Origin: Acidovorax radicis N35
Lineage (GTDB): Bacteria; Pseudomonadota; Gammaproteobacteria; Burkholderiales; Burkholderiaceae_C
Length of the DNA: 64,000 bases
Assembly (NCBI RefSeq): GCF_000204195.1
Contig: NZ_AFBG01000008.1
Location: 1 to 64,000 of the forward strand
Direction: 5' to 3'
This document shows positions 27,670 through 41,997 of this stretch, one piece after another (within the stretch, counting starts at the first letter, position 1; every line of letters starts with the position of its first letter). The translations under genes and the position numbers were made by a program. Under the pieces are notes generated by a model. That model saw only the letters and a program-made list of their open reading frames with translations. It did not search any database and was not told the origin of the DNA.

Positions 27670-27687
27670 GCTGATTGCTCCTTGATT

Positions 27688-27735
27688 GATAGCTAAAAAT
27701 AGAGTCCCATTAAGCGCCAGCGGCCAATTTCATTC
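27688..27735. repeat. Degenerate dispersed repeat, copy C
   Basis: The string gatagctaaaaatagagtcc followed by cattaagcgccagcggccaa is a worn version of the hairpin repeat found elsewhere in the window, with one arm (aagcgc) kept. It lies between the leftward ydcF-like and VOC genes, so it may cause partial termination inside the operon. Confidence 0.45.
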
Positions 27736-27772
27736 AAAAAATGGCCGACTTGAGTGGCTTGCGACCTGGTGC

Positions 27773-28552
27773 CTACCCCTCGCGCAACACCCAACTGCTC
27801 AGCGTGGCGAAGTATTCGCGCAGCCAGGCGTTGTAGCGTGTGGCCAGGGGCGTGGGTGCTGCCACCGGCACCATGTGGGTAAAGCCGTGGCGCTGGGCAA
27901 TGCGCAGGGCGCGCGGCAGGTGGAAGTCGCTGGTCACCAGCGCCAAGGGGGCCGTGGCGGCCACACCGCGCGCCTGCAGCAAGGGGCGACTCCATGCCAG
28001 GTTCAGTTCGGTGCTGGTGCTTGCCTTTTCCAGCACCAGGCGTTCAGGTGAAATCCCGTGGCGTTCTTGCAGGTAGCGCGCCATCACCTCGGCTTCCGTG
28101 TCCGTTGCGCCCCAGACCTGGCCACCACACACCGCGATCAGGGCGGCGGGCTGCAATCGCGCCAGCGCGGCCGCCGTGTCCAGCCGCGCTGCCAGCGCCG
28201 GGCGCGGTTGCCCGTTCTGGATGCCAGCCCCCAGCACCACAATGGCCTGCACCGGCGGCGCCTCGGCCGGAGACACGCCAGCATCCAGCAAAAAGGCCCA
28301 GAAAACCGCCACGCTAAGCATCCATGCCGCCAGACCACACCAGCCGGCATACCACCACTGCTGGCGCCGCCGGTCATGGTGCCGCCAGCGCGCCAGCGGA
28401 GCCCACCACACCGCCAAAGCCAGAAAAAGGGCTCCCAGCGCAACGGGCAGCATGGTGCCCAGGTTGAAGTGCCCCAGAACCATCAGCACCGCACCATCCA
28501 GCAACAGCGCGCCGCCAGCCAGCGCGAGCAGCATGCGCAAGGCCCTCGTCAT
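27773..28552 (-). CDS. YdcF/ElyC-family membrane protein (DUF218)
   Basis: A 259-residue protein with four N-terminal hydrophobic segments (to about residue 105) and a C-terminal DUF218 domain starting at IVVLGAGIQNGQPRPALAAR. Conserved points include GGQ, the T/E-rich TDTEAEVMARYLQ, the ASTSTELN motif and TSDFHLPRALRIA. ElyC of E. coli acts in envelope (peptidoglycan and lipid-carrier) maintenance; SanA and YdcF are relatives of unclear role. The start ATG 28552 avoids overlap with pccA and leaves a 58-bp gap. It is probably in the propionyl-CoA operon only by co-transcription; no metabolic link is evident. Confidence 0.85.
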   Translation of the reverse strand: MTRALRMLLALAGGALLLDGAVLMVLGHFNLGTMLPVALGALFLALAVWWAPLARWRHHDRRRQQWWYAGWCGLAAWMLSVAVFWAFLLDAGVSPAEAPPVQAIVVLGAGIQNGQPRPALAARLDTAAALARLQPAALIAVCGGQVWGATDTEAEVMARYLQERHGISPERLVLEKASTSTELNLAWSRPLLQARGVAATAPLALVTSDFHLPRALRIAQRHGFTHMVPVAAPTPLATRYNAWLREYFATLSSWVLREG

Positions 28553-28610
28553 TGCGGGAATGGACCCAGGTGACAGATTGTTCGGGCCGCAGCCGCAGTG
28601 CGTTGCCGCA

Positions 28611-30659
<2,049 letters not shown>

Positions 30660-30682
30660 AACAAGTTCCTCAAAAGGAAATT

Positions 30683-31138
30683 TCAAAAACCAGTAACTAA
30701 GACAGAAGGACAGCACTGACGCAAAGCTTCAATGAAGCGCTGCTTCTCGCGCGGCGACACCAAAATGCTTCGGCCCGCCCCATGGCGAATGCACAAGCGG
30801 TCTAGCGACAGCGCGGGCGAGGAAATCCAACTGCGTGATGGCGAGACCTCGCGCACGTCGCTCAACGCTATGCGCCAGCGGAACGGACCACAGCGAATCA
30901 GCAACTCCTCCGCCGTGAGTGTGTAGTTGGTGTCCAGTAGCAGCCACAATGGCAGCAGTAGCGAAAAGGCCGTGATGGCCGCCAACAGCGCAAGCATCGG
31001 CGGCGCGCCGCCCGAATTCAGCACGAACGGCCCCACAACCCCTGCAACTGCAGTTATTGCCGTCAATCCGGCGAGCGGTCCGATGGCAATAAGCCATGAA
31101 TCCACCCTGGATGGGAAAAACGAGCGTATCTGTGCCAT
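30683..31138 (-). CDS. Small membrane protein with bacterial PH-like domain
   Basis: A 151-residue protein with two hydrophobic segments (about 15-40 and 47-68), then a soluble C-terminal part beginning YTLTAEELLIRCGPFRWRIA. That part has the beta-rich pattern of bacterial PH (YdbS/bPH) domains, including the SDVREV and ILVSPREKQRFIEAL segments. Function is unknown. It is wedged between pccA (23 bp) and pccB (21 bp), so it must be expressed with the carboxylase. No catalytic motif is visible. A membrane-tethering role is speculation. Confidence 0.72.
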   Translation of the reverse strand: MAQIRSFFPSRVDSWLIAIGPLAGLTAITAVAGVVGPFVLNSGGAPPMLALLAAITAFSLLLPLWLLLDTNYTLTAEELLIRCGPFRWRIALSDVREVSPSRSWISSPALSLDRLCIRHGAGRSILVSPREKQRFIEALRQCCPSVLVTGF

Positions 31139-31159
31139 TGCCGGATGCCGATGCCTTGT

Positions 31160-32692
<1,533 letters not shown>

Positions 32693-32720
32693 GGTCGTCC
32701 TTTGGTGAATGGGTTTGTTT

Positions 32721-32750
32721 ACTATCTATTTGATAGCTGCTTGCGCTGGA
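32721..32750. repeat. Partial dispersed repeat, copy D, at the meaB stop
   Basis: The string actatctatttgatagctgc followed by ttgcgctgga resembles one arm of the hairpin repeat (TATC-tattt-GATA, then a worn gcgct). It overlaps the last codons and stop of the leftward meaB gene at 32726, so the repeat supplies the end of that reading frame. Confidence 0.4.
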
Positions 32751-33769
32751 TGGGATTGCGCCAGCAGCAGATTTCGTGCTGCAGTCGATGCCGCGATGCG
32801 CCCGGCTGCCACATCGGCCTGCATCTGGGGCAGCAGCTCCTTGACCTGCGGATGCTGGCGAAACGCGAGCTTGAGGCCCGCGTCGATGCGCTCCCACATC
32901 CAGGACAGCGCCTGCTTCTCGCGCCGCGTGGCCAGGCGGCCATTGGCGGTTTGCAGCTGGCGAAACTGCGCGACGGCGGCCCAGAAGCTGTCCACGCCCT
33001 GGCCCAGCAGCGCGCTCATCTGCACGACCTTGGGGTGCCACAAAGTTTCATTGTGGTGCGCGTTCTCGGGGTTGCCGTGCTGGCTGAGCAGGCGCAGGCT
33101 CGATGTGATCTGTGCCTCGGCCCTTGTTGCGGCGTTCTTGTCGATGTCGGCCTTGTTGATGACCACCAGGTCGGCAATCTCCATCACGCCCTTCTTGATG
33201 GCCTGCAGGTCGTCGCCCGCGTTGGGCAGCTGCATGAGCACAAACATGTCCGTCATGCCCGCCACGGCGATCTCGCTCTGGCCCACGCCCACGGTTTCGA
33301 CGATGACCACGTCGTAACCCGCCGCCTCGCAGACCAGCATGGCCTCGCGGGTCTTCTCTGCGACTCCGCCCAGCGTGCCGCTGGAGGGGCTGGGGCGGAT
33401 GTAGGCTTTTTCGTGCACCGACAGGTGTTCCATGCGCGTCTTGTCACCCAGGATGGAGCCGCCGGAGACAGTGCTGGAGGGGTCGATGGTGAGCACGGCC
33501 ACACGGTGGCCCTGGGCGATGAGGTACAGGCCCAAGGCTTCGATGAAGGTGGACTTGCCTACGCCGGGCACACCACTGATGCCGAGGCGGAAAGCTTTGC
33601 CGGTATGCGGGAGCAGCGCGGTGAGCAGCTCGTCCGCCTGCGCGCGGTGGTCAGTGCGGGTGGATTCGAGCAGGGTGATGGCCTTGGATATGGCGCGGCG
33701 TTGGGCTACCGCCCCCCCTTGCAACACACCGTCCAAGAATATTTTAGGGCTCACTACTTGCACCTTCAT
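32726..33769 (-). CDS. meaB: Methylmalonyl Co-A mutase-associated GTPase MeaB
   Basis: A 347-residue G3E GTPase that protects and reloads the B12-dependent mutase. The P-loop GISGVPGVGKSTF lies near residue 60. It is followed by DPSSTVSGGSILGDKTRM, the ETVGVGQSE switch region and NKAD for guanine binding. The start is ATG 33769 because GGGAGG lies six bases upstream; a frame from 33886 would run far into the neighbour. It overlaps the upstream zinc-ribbon gene by 26 bases. The mutase gene is two genes upstream. The C-terminal dimerisation arm is present. A DNA repeat forms its last codons. Confidence 0.93.
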   Translation of the reverse strand: MKVQVVSPKIFLDGVLQGGAVAQRRAISKAITLLESTRTDHRAQADELLTALLPHTGKAFRLGISGVPGVGKSTFIEALGLYLIAQGHRVAVLTIDPSSTVSGGSILGDKTRMEHLSVHEKAYIRPSPSSGTLGGVAEKTREAMLVCEAAGYDVVIVETVGVGQSEIAVAGMTDMFVLMQLPNAGDDLQAIKKGVMEIADLVVINKADIDKNAATRAEAQITSSLRLLSQHGNPENAHHNETLWHPKVVQMSALLGQGVDSFWAAVAQFRQLQTANGRLATRREKQALSWMWERIDAGLKLAFRQHPQVKELLPQMQADVAAGRIAASTAARNLLLAQSHPAQAAIK

Positions 33770-34214
33770 CTGCACCCTCCCCATCGATTCTTTGGGGAGT
33801 GAAATCAGAAACCTTCCTCTGGTCTGCCGTTGCTTTTTGACTTTTTGCCGAGCCATGCCCCACGTGCTGTGAAAGCGGCTCCTCACAGTGATGAATTGCC
33901 TCCTCTGATCCGTATGGACTAACCATCTCTAAATACTTATCTTCTTCACGGTCGATCACCCTCACATGGCGTACGTATTCCTTTCGGCTGTGCGAGTAAC
34001 TTGGCTTATCGAATTGTTCAAGGATCGGTTTTTTTACCCTGGGGCGCTTCACTTTCATGCCTGTGCCATCTAGGGCGTGCAGCGTTTCGACGATAGAAAT
34101 CTGCACCGTTCGATACAAAGCACCGCAATTTGGGCAGGGGAGACGAACACCAGCCTCATCGCAATCAATTGCGATAGGTGTTCTACAGGATGAACAAAAA
34201 GTACCGTCGGACAT
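33744..34214 (-). CDS. Zinc-ribbon protein of unknown function in the mutase operon
   Basis: A 156-residue hydrophilic protein of no family I recognise. Residues 5-40 hold two CxxC pairs (FCSSCRTPI and LPCPNCGALY), a likely zinc ribbon. The centre is basic (KVKRPRVKKPILEQF), then charged, and the last 40 residues are low-complexity. The start ATG 34214 puts the first CxxC pair right at the N-terminus. It lies between the mutase gene (31 bp) and meaB (26-base overlap), so it is tightly bound to mutase maturation genes. A role there is inferred only from position. Base composition is more AT-rich than its neighbours. Confidence 0.7.
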   Translation of the reverse strand: MSDGTFCSSCRTPIAIDCDEAGVRLPCPNCGALYRTVQISIVETLHALDGTGMKVKRPRVKKPILEQFDKPSYSHSRKEYVRHVRVIDREEDKYLEMVSPYGSEEAIHHCEEPLSQHVGHGSAKSQKATADQRKVSDFTPQRIDGEGADEGASSEP

Positions 34215-34245
34215 ATGACGAACAGTGAAGCAATCAAAGCAAAGC

Positions 34246-36417
<2,172 letters not shown>

Positions 36418-36535
36418 GGCGAAGGCTTCTCCGAAGATGGCGTTGGTGCGTCAAGTTAGTGCGTCAAACACGACGCGCGGGCGGCTGCCGCCCACTTGCA
36501 TTGATGTGGCGGCGAGTTTACATCATTCATAATTA

Positions 36536-36572
36536 TTGATTCAAAATATTCCACACAGCTTACAATCCGCCC
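36536..36572 (+). promoter_or_regulatory. Promoter for a leaderless gntR message, with TTGA-T-TCAA site
   Basis: TACAAT at 36561-36566 occupies exactly -12 to -7 relative to the ATG of the GntR gene, the spacing expected if transcription starts on the start codon. No ribosome site precedes the ATG. A short palindrome TTGA-T-TCAA (36536-36544) sits near the -35 position and may be the operator. The divergent mutase operon shares this region. Confidence 0.5.
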
Positions 36573-37208
36573 ATGTCTGCCCTCACCCTCACGCCCCGTG
36601 CACTCTACGAAGAAGTGGCGGAGCAATTGCGCCAGCGCATCTTCCGCCGCGAACTGGAGCCCGGCAGCTGGATCGACGAATTGAAGATTGCCGAAGAATT
36701 CGGCATCAGCCGCACCCCCCTGCGCGAGGCGCTCAAGGTGTTGGCGGCCGAAGGCCTGGTCACGATGAAGGTGCGCCGTGGCGCCTATGTGACCGAAATG
36801 AGCGAAAAAGACCTGCGCGACGTGTACCACCTGCTCAGCCTGCTGGAGAGTGATGCAGCAGGCGTGGTGGCCACCACCGCCACACCGGCCCAGCTGCAAA
36901 CGCTGCAAGACCTGCATGCTGAACTGGAGGCCGCCGCTGGCGAACGCGAGCGCTTTTTTGCGGTGAACGAGCGTTTTCACATGCTGCTGCTGGAGCTGGC
37001 CGACAACCGCTGGCGCAGCCAGATGGTGGCCGACCTGCGCAAGGTGATGAAACTCAACCGCCACAACTCGCTGCTCAAGCAGGGGCGGATTGAAGACTCG
37101 CTGAACGAACACCGCACCATCCTGGCTGCGATGGTGGCACGCGATGCCAAGGGCACGGTGAAGGCCATGCAGGCGCATTTTGCGCAGGGGTTGGAAGCGG
37201 CGACCTGA
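36573..37208 (+). CDS. GntR-family regulator (FCD/FadR subfamily)
   Basis: A 211-residue regulator. The N-terminal winged helix (5-72) has the GntR pattern LRQRIFRRELEPGSWIDELK and FGISRTPLREALKVLAAEGL. The C-terminal helical FCD domain (85-205) includes HMLLLELADNRW and EHRTILAAMVARDAKGTVKAM, where the metal-binding Asp/His residues of the subfamily lie. Such proteins respond to carboxylates or acyl compounds. Divergence from the mutase-pcc operon makes that operon the likely target, and methylmalonyl- or propionyl-type metabolites possible ligands; this is inference. The message may be leaderless. Confidence 0.9.
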   Translation: MSALTLTPRALYEEVAEQLRQRIFRRELEPGSWIDELKIAEEFGISRTPLREALKVLAAEGLVTMKVRRGAYVTEMSEKDLRDVYHLLSLLESDAAGVVATTATPAQLQTLQDLHAELEAAAGERERFFAVNERFHMLLLELADNRWRSQMVADLRKVMKLNRHNSLLKQGRIEDSLNEHRTILAAMVARDAKGTVKAMQAHFAQGLEAAT

Positions 37209-37259
37209 TTGGAAGCTGCCAGCACAAGCCGGCTTGTCGCGGGCTTGTGATGTATCGGC

Positions 37260-38423
37260 TCAGTTTTTAGCCGGCTCCACGCGGTTGCGCCCACCGGCCT
37301 TGGCGGCATAGAGCGCCTCGTCGGCGCGGCGCAGCAGGTCGTGAAAACTGCGGTCCCCTTCGCCCGCCGCGGCCACACCCAAGGAAATGGTCATGGGGAT
37401 GAACACCCCGCCCGCATACAGAGGCTCCCCAGCCACCAGCGCGCGCAGGCGCTCGCCAGCCGTCAGGGCGGCAGCAGTGTCCAGCCCCTCCCACAGCACC
37501 ACAAACTCCTCGCCACCGTGGCGTGCCGCCAGATCGCTGCCCCGGCATGCTGTGCGCAGGTGTACGGCCACATGCCGCAGCGCCACGTCCCCCACTTCAT
37601 GTCCGTGGCAGTCGTTGATGGCCTTGAAATGATCGATATCGATCACAGCCAGGGCCAGACCGCGTGCCTGTTGCGGCCTCTCTGCAAATCGCCGCTCCCC
37701 CACCGTGACCAGCGTGCGGCGGTTGGGAAGGCCCGTGAGGTAGTCGGTGGAGGCTGCCAGCTCCCACTGGCGGCCAATGCGTTCGGAGCACATGAGCAAA
37801 AAGGCCGTCGTCCCCACCACGGGCAGCAATGCGGTGATCATGGGGCTGGCCATGTTGATCCAAGCACCGTCGCCCGTGATGTCAAAGGACGGACTGATGC
37901 CACGCCCCAAAAAATAAGCCGCCCGAAACACTGTGAACCCCGCCACAAAGGCAAACAGGCTCGCCATCACGCGGCGGCTGTGTGCACCATCGGGTGATTT
38001 CTGCGACACCAGCAACACAAAGCTTGCCAGCAGCAAGAACACGCAGCAGGTCGAAAGAATGAACACACGCATGCGCGTGTCCGGCCGGAGCACCGCGAAC
38101 CAGAGTATTCCCAGGATGCCCACCGCAGCCGGGGCCAACATCCAGCGCAGATCCGGCAGGCCATAAAACTGCCTTAGCGCACGCCAGTAGCCCGTGCACC
38201 CCAGCAGCACCAGCCCGTTGGCCAGCGGCGACGCCAGCCCCAGGGGCATATGGTCGCGCGACGCGTACATCACGGCACTGCCCGCCAGCAGCAGCGTAGC
38301 GATGCGCCAGGTTTCGGTGCAGGTGCGCAAGGCCACAGGGAAGCTCTTGCGCATCAGGCCCAGCACCCACCCGTTGGCCAGCATCATCAGCGTGGCAACA
38401 ATGAAGATGGTGACGGGATCCAT
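37260..38423 (-). CDS. Membrane diguanylate cyclase (GGDEF)
   Basis: A 387-residue protein. The N-terminal half (1-215) has about seven hydrophobic helices forming an uncharacterised membrane sensor; the C-terminal half is a GGDEF domain (220-385). The active site is RHGGEEFVVL, and an RxxD inhibitory site (RGSD) lies five residues before it, so it should make c-di-GMP with product inhibition. DIDHFKAINDCHGHEVGD is the usual substrate-binding region. ATG 38423 gives a hydrophobic start directly; an extension to 38543 is hydrophilic and unlikely. It is the only clearly intact cyclase in the window and counters the several phosphodiesterases near 10-26 kb. Confidence 0.9.
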   Translation of the reverse strand: MDPVTIFIVATLMMLANGWVLGLMRKSFPVALRTCTETWRIATLLLAGSAVMYASRDHMPLGLASPLANGLVLLGCTGYWRALRQFYGLPDLRWMLAPAAVGILGILWFAVLRPDTRMRVFILSTCCVFLLLASFVLLVSQKSPDGAHSRRVMASLFAFVAGFTVFRAAYFLGRGISPSFDITGDGAWINMASPMITALLPVVGTTAFLLMCSERIGRQWELAASTDYLTGLPNRRTLVTVGERRFAERPQQARGLALAVIDIDHFKAINDCHGHEVGDVALRHVAVHLRTACRGSDLAARHGGEEFVVLWEGLDTAAALTAGERLRALVAGEPLYAGGVFIPMTISLGVAAAGEGDRSFHDLLRRADEALYAAKAGGRNRVEPAKN

Positions 38424-38832
38424 GGCGGCGGGGGCGAAATGGCGGTTTGCGGCGGGGTGGCGAACGAGGAGGTGGCCTCCCCTTTTCATATCGGCGGAAG
38501 GTGGGACATTGTGGCCGACCCGGCTTGCAATCAGCCCGCGCATCGTGCGAAGGCTCTTCGGCAGCCCGGTTCCGAGGGTCGACCGAACCCCTTGGCGTCA
38601 CCCAACGCACTGCGGAGAAAGCACAGCGACCCGCCCCGCAGCGCGCCAATGCACGGGCTGGCAGGGGGCTGCGCCAAAGCACAGGCGCGGAGCATTCCGA
38701 AAATCGGAACGCACCATTTGCAACACAAGAGGTCTCGGCGCGGGCGTTTCCAGCAGGTTCGATCGGTATGATTCCGCGGGTTTTCACTGAGGTTGTGCGC
38801 CTTTGGCGCGCACAGCCTTCACCGCAGGTTCC
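38424..38832. other. Intergenic region upstream of acyl-CoA ligase with two inverted repeats
   Basis: No gene is seen in these 409 bp between divergent genes. An inverted repeat TTCCGA-aaa-TCGGAA (38695-38709) is a candidate operator. A hairpin TGTGCGC-ctttggc-GCGCACA (38794-38814) lies 18 bp before the ligase ATG, in its probable 5' leader. Promoter hexamers are not clear. Confidence 0.45.
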
Positions 38833-40689
38833 ATGTCTCCCATCCCCTCCGATATCGCCAGCGTGCAAACGCTGCCCCAGCTCCTCGCCTACCGCGCTGC
38901 CTGCACCCCCAATGCCGAGGCGTACCGCGCCTTCAACCCCACCACCCAATCCTGGATGAGCCTGACCTGGGCGCAAGCTGCACAGCACGTCGGCACCTGG
39001 GCACAGGCCTTGGCGGCCATGCAGCTTCCGGCTGCGGCGCGCGTGGCCATCCTGCTGCCCAATGGGCTGAACGCCATGTGCGCCGACCAGTCTGCGCTGG
39101 CCACGGGCTGCGTGCCAGTGCCCCTGCATGCCATCGACAACCCCGGCAGCATCGCCTACATCCTGGCCGACTGCGACGCATCGATGCTGATCGTGAGTCA
39201 CGCCGAGCAGTGGGAAAAGATCCGCGCCGTGGGCACGCGGTTTCCGGCCTTGCGCGCGGTGGTGATCACCGATGACGACACGCCATCTTTCAAGGCCGCA
39301 GCCGGCTCTGGTGAAGGCCCTGCGGTGGGCTCGCTCGCCCAGTGGCTGGCGGGCGCGGCACATGCAGACGGCGCTCCAGCACCCAAGGCCCCGGATGCTG
39401 ACGACCTGGCTGCCATCGTCTACACGTCCGGCACCACCGGCAAACCCAAGGGCGTGATGCTGACGCATCACAACGTGGTCAGCGACGTGAAGGCCGTGCT
39501 CGACCGCATTGCACCCACGGTGGACGACGTGTTCCTGTCGTTCCTGCCGCTGTCGCACACCTTTGAACGCACGGGCGGTTATTACCTGCCGATTGCCGCC
39601 GGCAGCTGCGTGGCCTATGCCCGTTCAGTGCCCCAGTTGGCCGAAGACCTGAAGACCGTGCGCCCCACGGTGCTGGTCTCGGTGCCACGCATTTACGAAC
39701 GCATCCACGCCAAGCTGCTGGAAAAGCTATCGCCCACGCCCTGGAAGATGCAGTTGTATGAAGCCGCACAGCACAGGGGCTGGGCGCGTTTTTGCACCAT
39801 GCAAGGGCTGCCCGCTCCTGCGGCCGAGGACGGCCGCGCCGCGGGCTGGATGGCCGCCCTGCCCTGGCCGGTGCTGCAGGCTTTGGTGGCAAAGCCGCTG
39901 CTGGCCCAGTTTGGCGGCCGCGTGCGCGTGGCGGTCAGCGGTGGCGCGCCGCTGTCACCCACCATTGCCAAGTGCTTCCTGGGCCTGGGCCTGCCGCTCA
40001 TCCAGGGCTACGGCATGACCGAAACCGCGCCCGTGGTATCGGTGAACTCTCTCGATGACAACGACCCGGCCTGCGTGGGCAAGGCCCTGCCGGGCGTGGA
40101 CGTGCGCATCGGCGAGAACCGCGAGCTGCAGGTGCGTGGCCCCATCGTGATGAAGGGCTACTGGAAGCGCCCCGAAGACACGGCCAAGATCCTGAGCCCC
40201 GACGGCTGGCTGGGCACAGGCGACCAGGCTGAGCTCGTGAACGGCCGCATCTACATCAAGGGCCGCATCAAGGAAATCATCGTCACATCCACCGGCGAAA
40301 AGATCCCTCCGGGCGACCTGGAACTGGCACTGCTGGCCGACCCGCTGCTGGAGCAGGCCTTTGTGGTGGGCGAAAACCGCCCCTTCATAGCCTGCGTGGC
40401 CGTGCTCAATGCGGGTGAATGGCAGCGTCTGGCGGCGGACCTGGGCCTGTCTGCGCAAGATACCGACAGCCTGAACCACCCCAGCGTGCACCGCGCCGTG
40501 CTGGCCCGCATCGAGAAGAACACCGCCAGCTTTGCCCGCTACGCCGTGCCGCGCGCCGTGCACCTGACGCTGGACCCTTGGACGATTGAGAACACCTTCA
40601 TGACGCCGACGCTCAAGCTCAAGCGCAACAACCTGATGGCGAACTTTGCGCAAGCGATTGACGGGATGTACCAGAAGCCGGGGCGCTGA
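38833..40689 (+). CDS. Long-chain acyl-CoA synthetase (AMP-forming)
   Basis: A 618-residue ANL-superfamily ligase that activates a fatty acid to its CoA ester through an acyl-adenylate. The P-loop YTSGTTGKPKGVMLTH lies near residue 200, the A5-type motif IQGYGMTETAPVVS near 392, GWLGTGDQAE near 457 and IKGRIKEIIVTSTGEKIPPG near 475. It is the eukaryote-like FAA/ACSL branch. The start is ATG 38833, giving MSPIPSDIASVQTLPQLLAY; a frame from 38803 is possible but begins within a leader hairpin. It stands alone, convergent with the following gene. Chain-length preference is not readable. Confidence 0.9.
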   Translation: MSPIPSDIASVQTLPQLLAYRAACTPNAEAYRAFNPTTQSWMSLTWAQAAQHVGTWAQALAAMQLPAAARVAILLPNGLNAMCADQSALATGCVPVPLHAIDNPGSIAYILADCDASMLIVSHAEQWEKIRAVGTRFPALRAVVITDDDTPSFKAAAGSGEGPAVGSLAQWLAGAAHADGAPAPKAPDADDLAAIVYTSGTTGKPKGVMLTHHNVVSDVKAVLDRIAPTVDDVFLSFLPLSHTFERTGGYYLPIAAGSCVAYARSVPQLAEDLKTVRPTVLVSVPRIYERIHAKLLEKLSPTPWKMQLYEAAQHRGWARFCTMQGLPAPAAEDGRAAGWMAALPWPVLQALVAKPLLAQFGGRVRVAVSGGAPLSPTIAKCFLGLGLPLIQGYGMTETAPVVSVNSLDDNDPACVGKALPGVDVRIGENRELQVRGPIVMKGYWKRPEDTAKILSPDGWLGTGDQAELVNGRIYIKGRIKEIIVTSTGEKIPPGDLELALLADPLLEQAFVVGENRPFIACVAVLNAGEWQRLAADLGLSAQDTDSLNHPSVHRAVLARIEKNTASFARYAVPRAVHLTLDPWTIENTFMTPTLKLKRNNLMANFAQAIDGMYQKPGR

Positions 40690-40705
40690 ACCCCGGGGTG
40701 TCAAG

Positions 40706-41827
40706 TCAAAGCACCAGCTCGCCCTCTCCCGCATACACCACCCCAAACCGGTTCGCCACAAAATCCGCCAGCCCCACCGCCTCCTGCCCCACAAACCCCT
40801 GCTGCGGCAACTGCCCCTGTGCCACCAGATCCAGCGCCGTGCAGATGCCTGCGGCCGTGGTGAGCTGGATGGCGCTCAGCGTGTGCCCCGCCACCTGGGT
40901 GCCCACGATGTGGGCCGAGTACGAGTCCTGCACCAGCCGCCCGCCCTTCAGGCCCGATGCGGTGGCAAACACCACGATCACGTCCTGGTCGGTGGTGGGA
41001 ATGGCGGTTTCGAGAATGTCCTTGAGCAGATCGCGCCGGTCGCGCAGGCGCAGGTCGTTGAGCAGCAGCTTGAGGATGGCGTTGTGGCCCGGGTAGCGAA
41101 TGGACTGGTAGTCCACCTGCCGCGCCTTGCCGGCCAGAGTCTCCGTCAACGTGCCCAGGCCACCCGAAGTATTGAAGGCCTCGTATTCCACGCCGTCCAG
41201 GGCAAAGGTCTCCAGCCCCTCCAGCGCGGGTACCGTGGTGCGCACGCCGTCCACAATCGCCTCGCAGGGGTTGCAGTATTCATTGATGAGGCCTTCGGTG
41301 CTCCAGGTCAGGTTGTAGCGCAAGGCACCTTGTGGGTAGCGTGGGAGCGCCCCCACGCGCATGCGCAAAGTGTGCAGCGTGTCAAAACGGCGGGCCAGGT
41401 CATTGCCCACGATGCCGATGAAGCCCGGGGCGAGGCCACATTGCGGCATGAGTACGCTGCGGGCGTTGGCGGCCAGGGCGCGGATGGCCTGGGTGCTGGC
41501 CACGTCTTCGGTCAGGTCAAAGTAATGCACTCCCGCTGCGGCGCAAAGCGTCGCAACCGGCACAGCGCGGTGAAACGGCAGTGCATTGAGCACGGCAAAA
41601 CGGCCGTCGATAGCGGCCTGCAGGCTCGCATCGTCGGTGGCCAACTGGGTAGATACGCCCAGAGCCGCCACTTCGGCCAGGCGTGCAGGGTCGCGGTCCA
41701 CCACCAGAGTGTCGTAGTCGCCGGCCTGCTGCAGCAGCAATGCCATGGCAAAGCCGATGTGGCCTGCGCCCAGGATGGTGATGGCGCGGCGGACAGTCTT
41801 GTGGGATTGGGTGGAAAAGGTGGTCAT
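40706..41827 (-). CDS. Saccharopine dehydrogenase-like NAD(P)-dependent oxidoreductase
   Basis: A 373-residue protein. The N-terminal Rossmann motif ITILGAGHIGFAMALLLQ and the central GLAPGFIGIVGNDLARRF fit the saccharopine dehydrogenase / lysine 6-dehydrogenase family. The C-terminal half carries the catalytic fold (LNEYC-like INEYCNPCEAI; RYPGHNAILKLLLNDL). The start ATG 41827 is preceded by a GGGAG. It is divergent from an Lrp/AsnC regulator, which supports a role in amino-acid (perhaps lysine) breakdown; the exact substrate is not proven. Its stop is 16 bp from the convergent ligase stop. Confidence 0.8.
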   Translation of the reverse strand: MTTFSTQSHKTVRRAITILGAGHIGFAMALLLQQAGDYDTLVVDRDPARLAEVAALGVSTQLATDDASLQAAIDGRFAVLNALPFHRAVPVATLCAAAGVHYFDLTEDVASTQAIRALAANARSVLMPQCGLAPGFIGIVGNDLARRFDTLHTLRMRVGALPRYPQGALRYNLTWSTEGLINEYCNPCEAIVDGVRTTVPALEGLETFALDGVEYEAFNTSGGLGTLTETLAGKARQVDYQSIRYPGHNAILKLLLNDLRLRDRRDLLKDILETAIPTTDQDVIVVFATASGLKGGRLVQDSYSAHIVGTQVAGHTLSAIQLTTAAGICTALDLVAQGQLPQQGFVGQEAVGLADFVANRFGVVYAGEGELVL

Positions 41828-41865
41828 GGCGGCGCTCCCGGTAGTGCTCACTGCGTGCAGCGGTG

Positions 41866-41923
41866 ATAGGTGTTGTAGATGCCTTGATGCTAGGCAATGA
41901 TGCTGTCAATGTGTAGCACCTAT
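41866..41923. promoter_or_regulatory. Long-spaced inverted repeat, candidate Lrp operator
   Basis: ATAGGTG (41866-41872) is matched by CACCTAT (41917-41923), and the bases beyond each arm continue a weaker match. Two TGATGCT direct repeats (41885-41891, 41898-41904) lie between them. The distance suits Lrp-type octamers that wrap DNA between divergent genes. Downstream, TTGTCT (41942-41947) and TATGAT (41963-41968) could serve as the lrp promoter. Confidence 0.5.
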
Positions 41924-41997
41924 AACGTCGAAAACCGCTCTTTGTCTCGCCACAACGGCGAATATGATGGCCGTTATGACTTTTTGAGGAATTGCCC

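Noticed and set aside
36418..36572. Cobalamin riboswitch before the mutase operon
   Set aside because: The region is short and lacks the conserved B12-box pattern.
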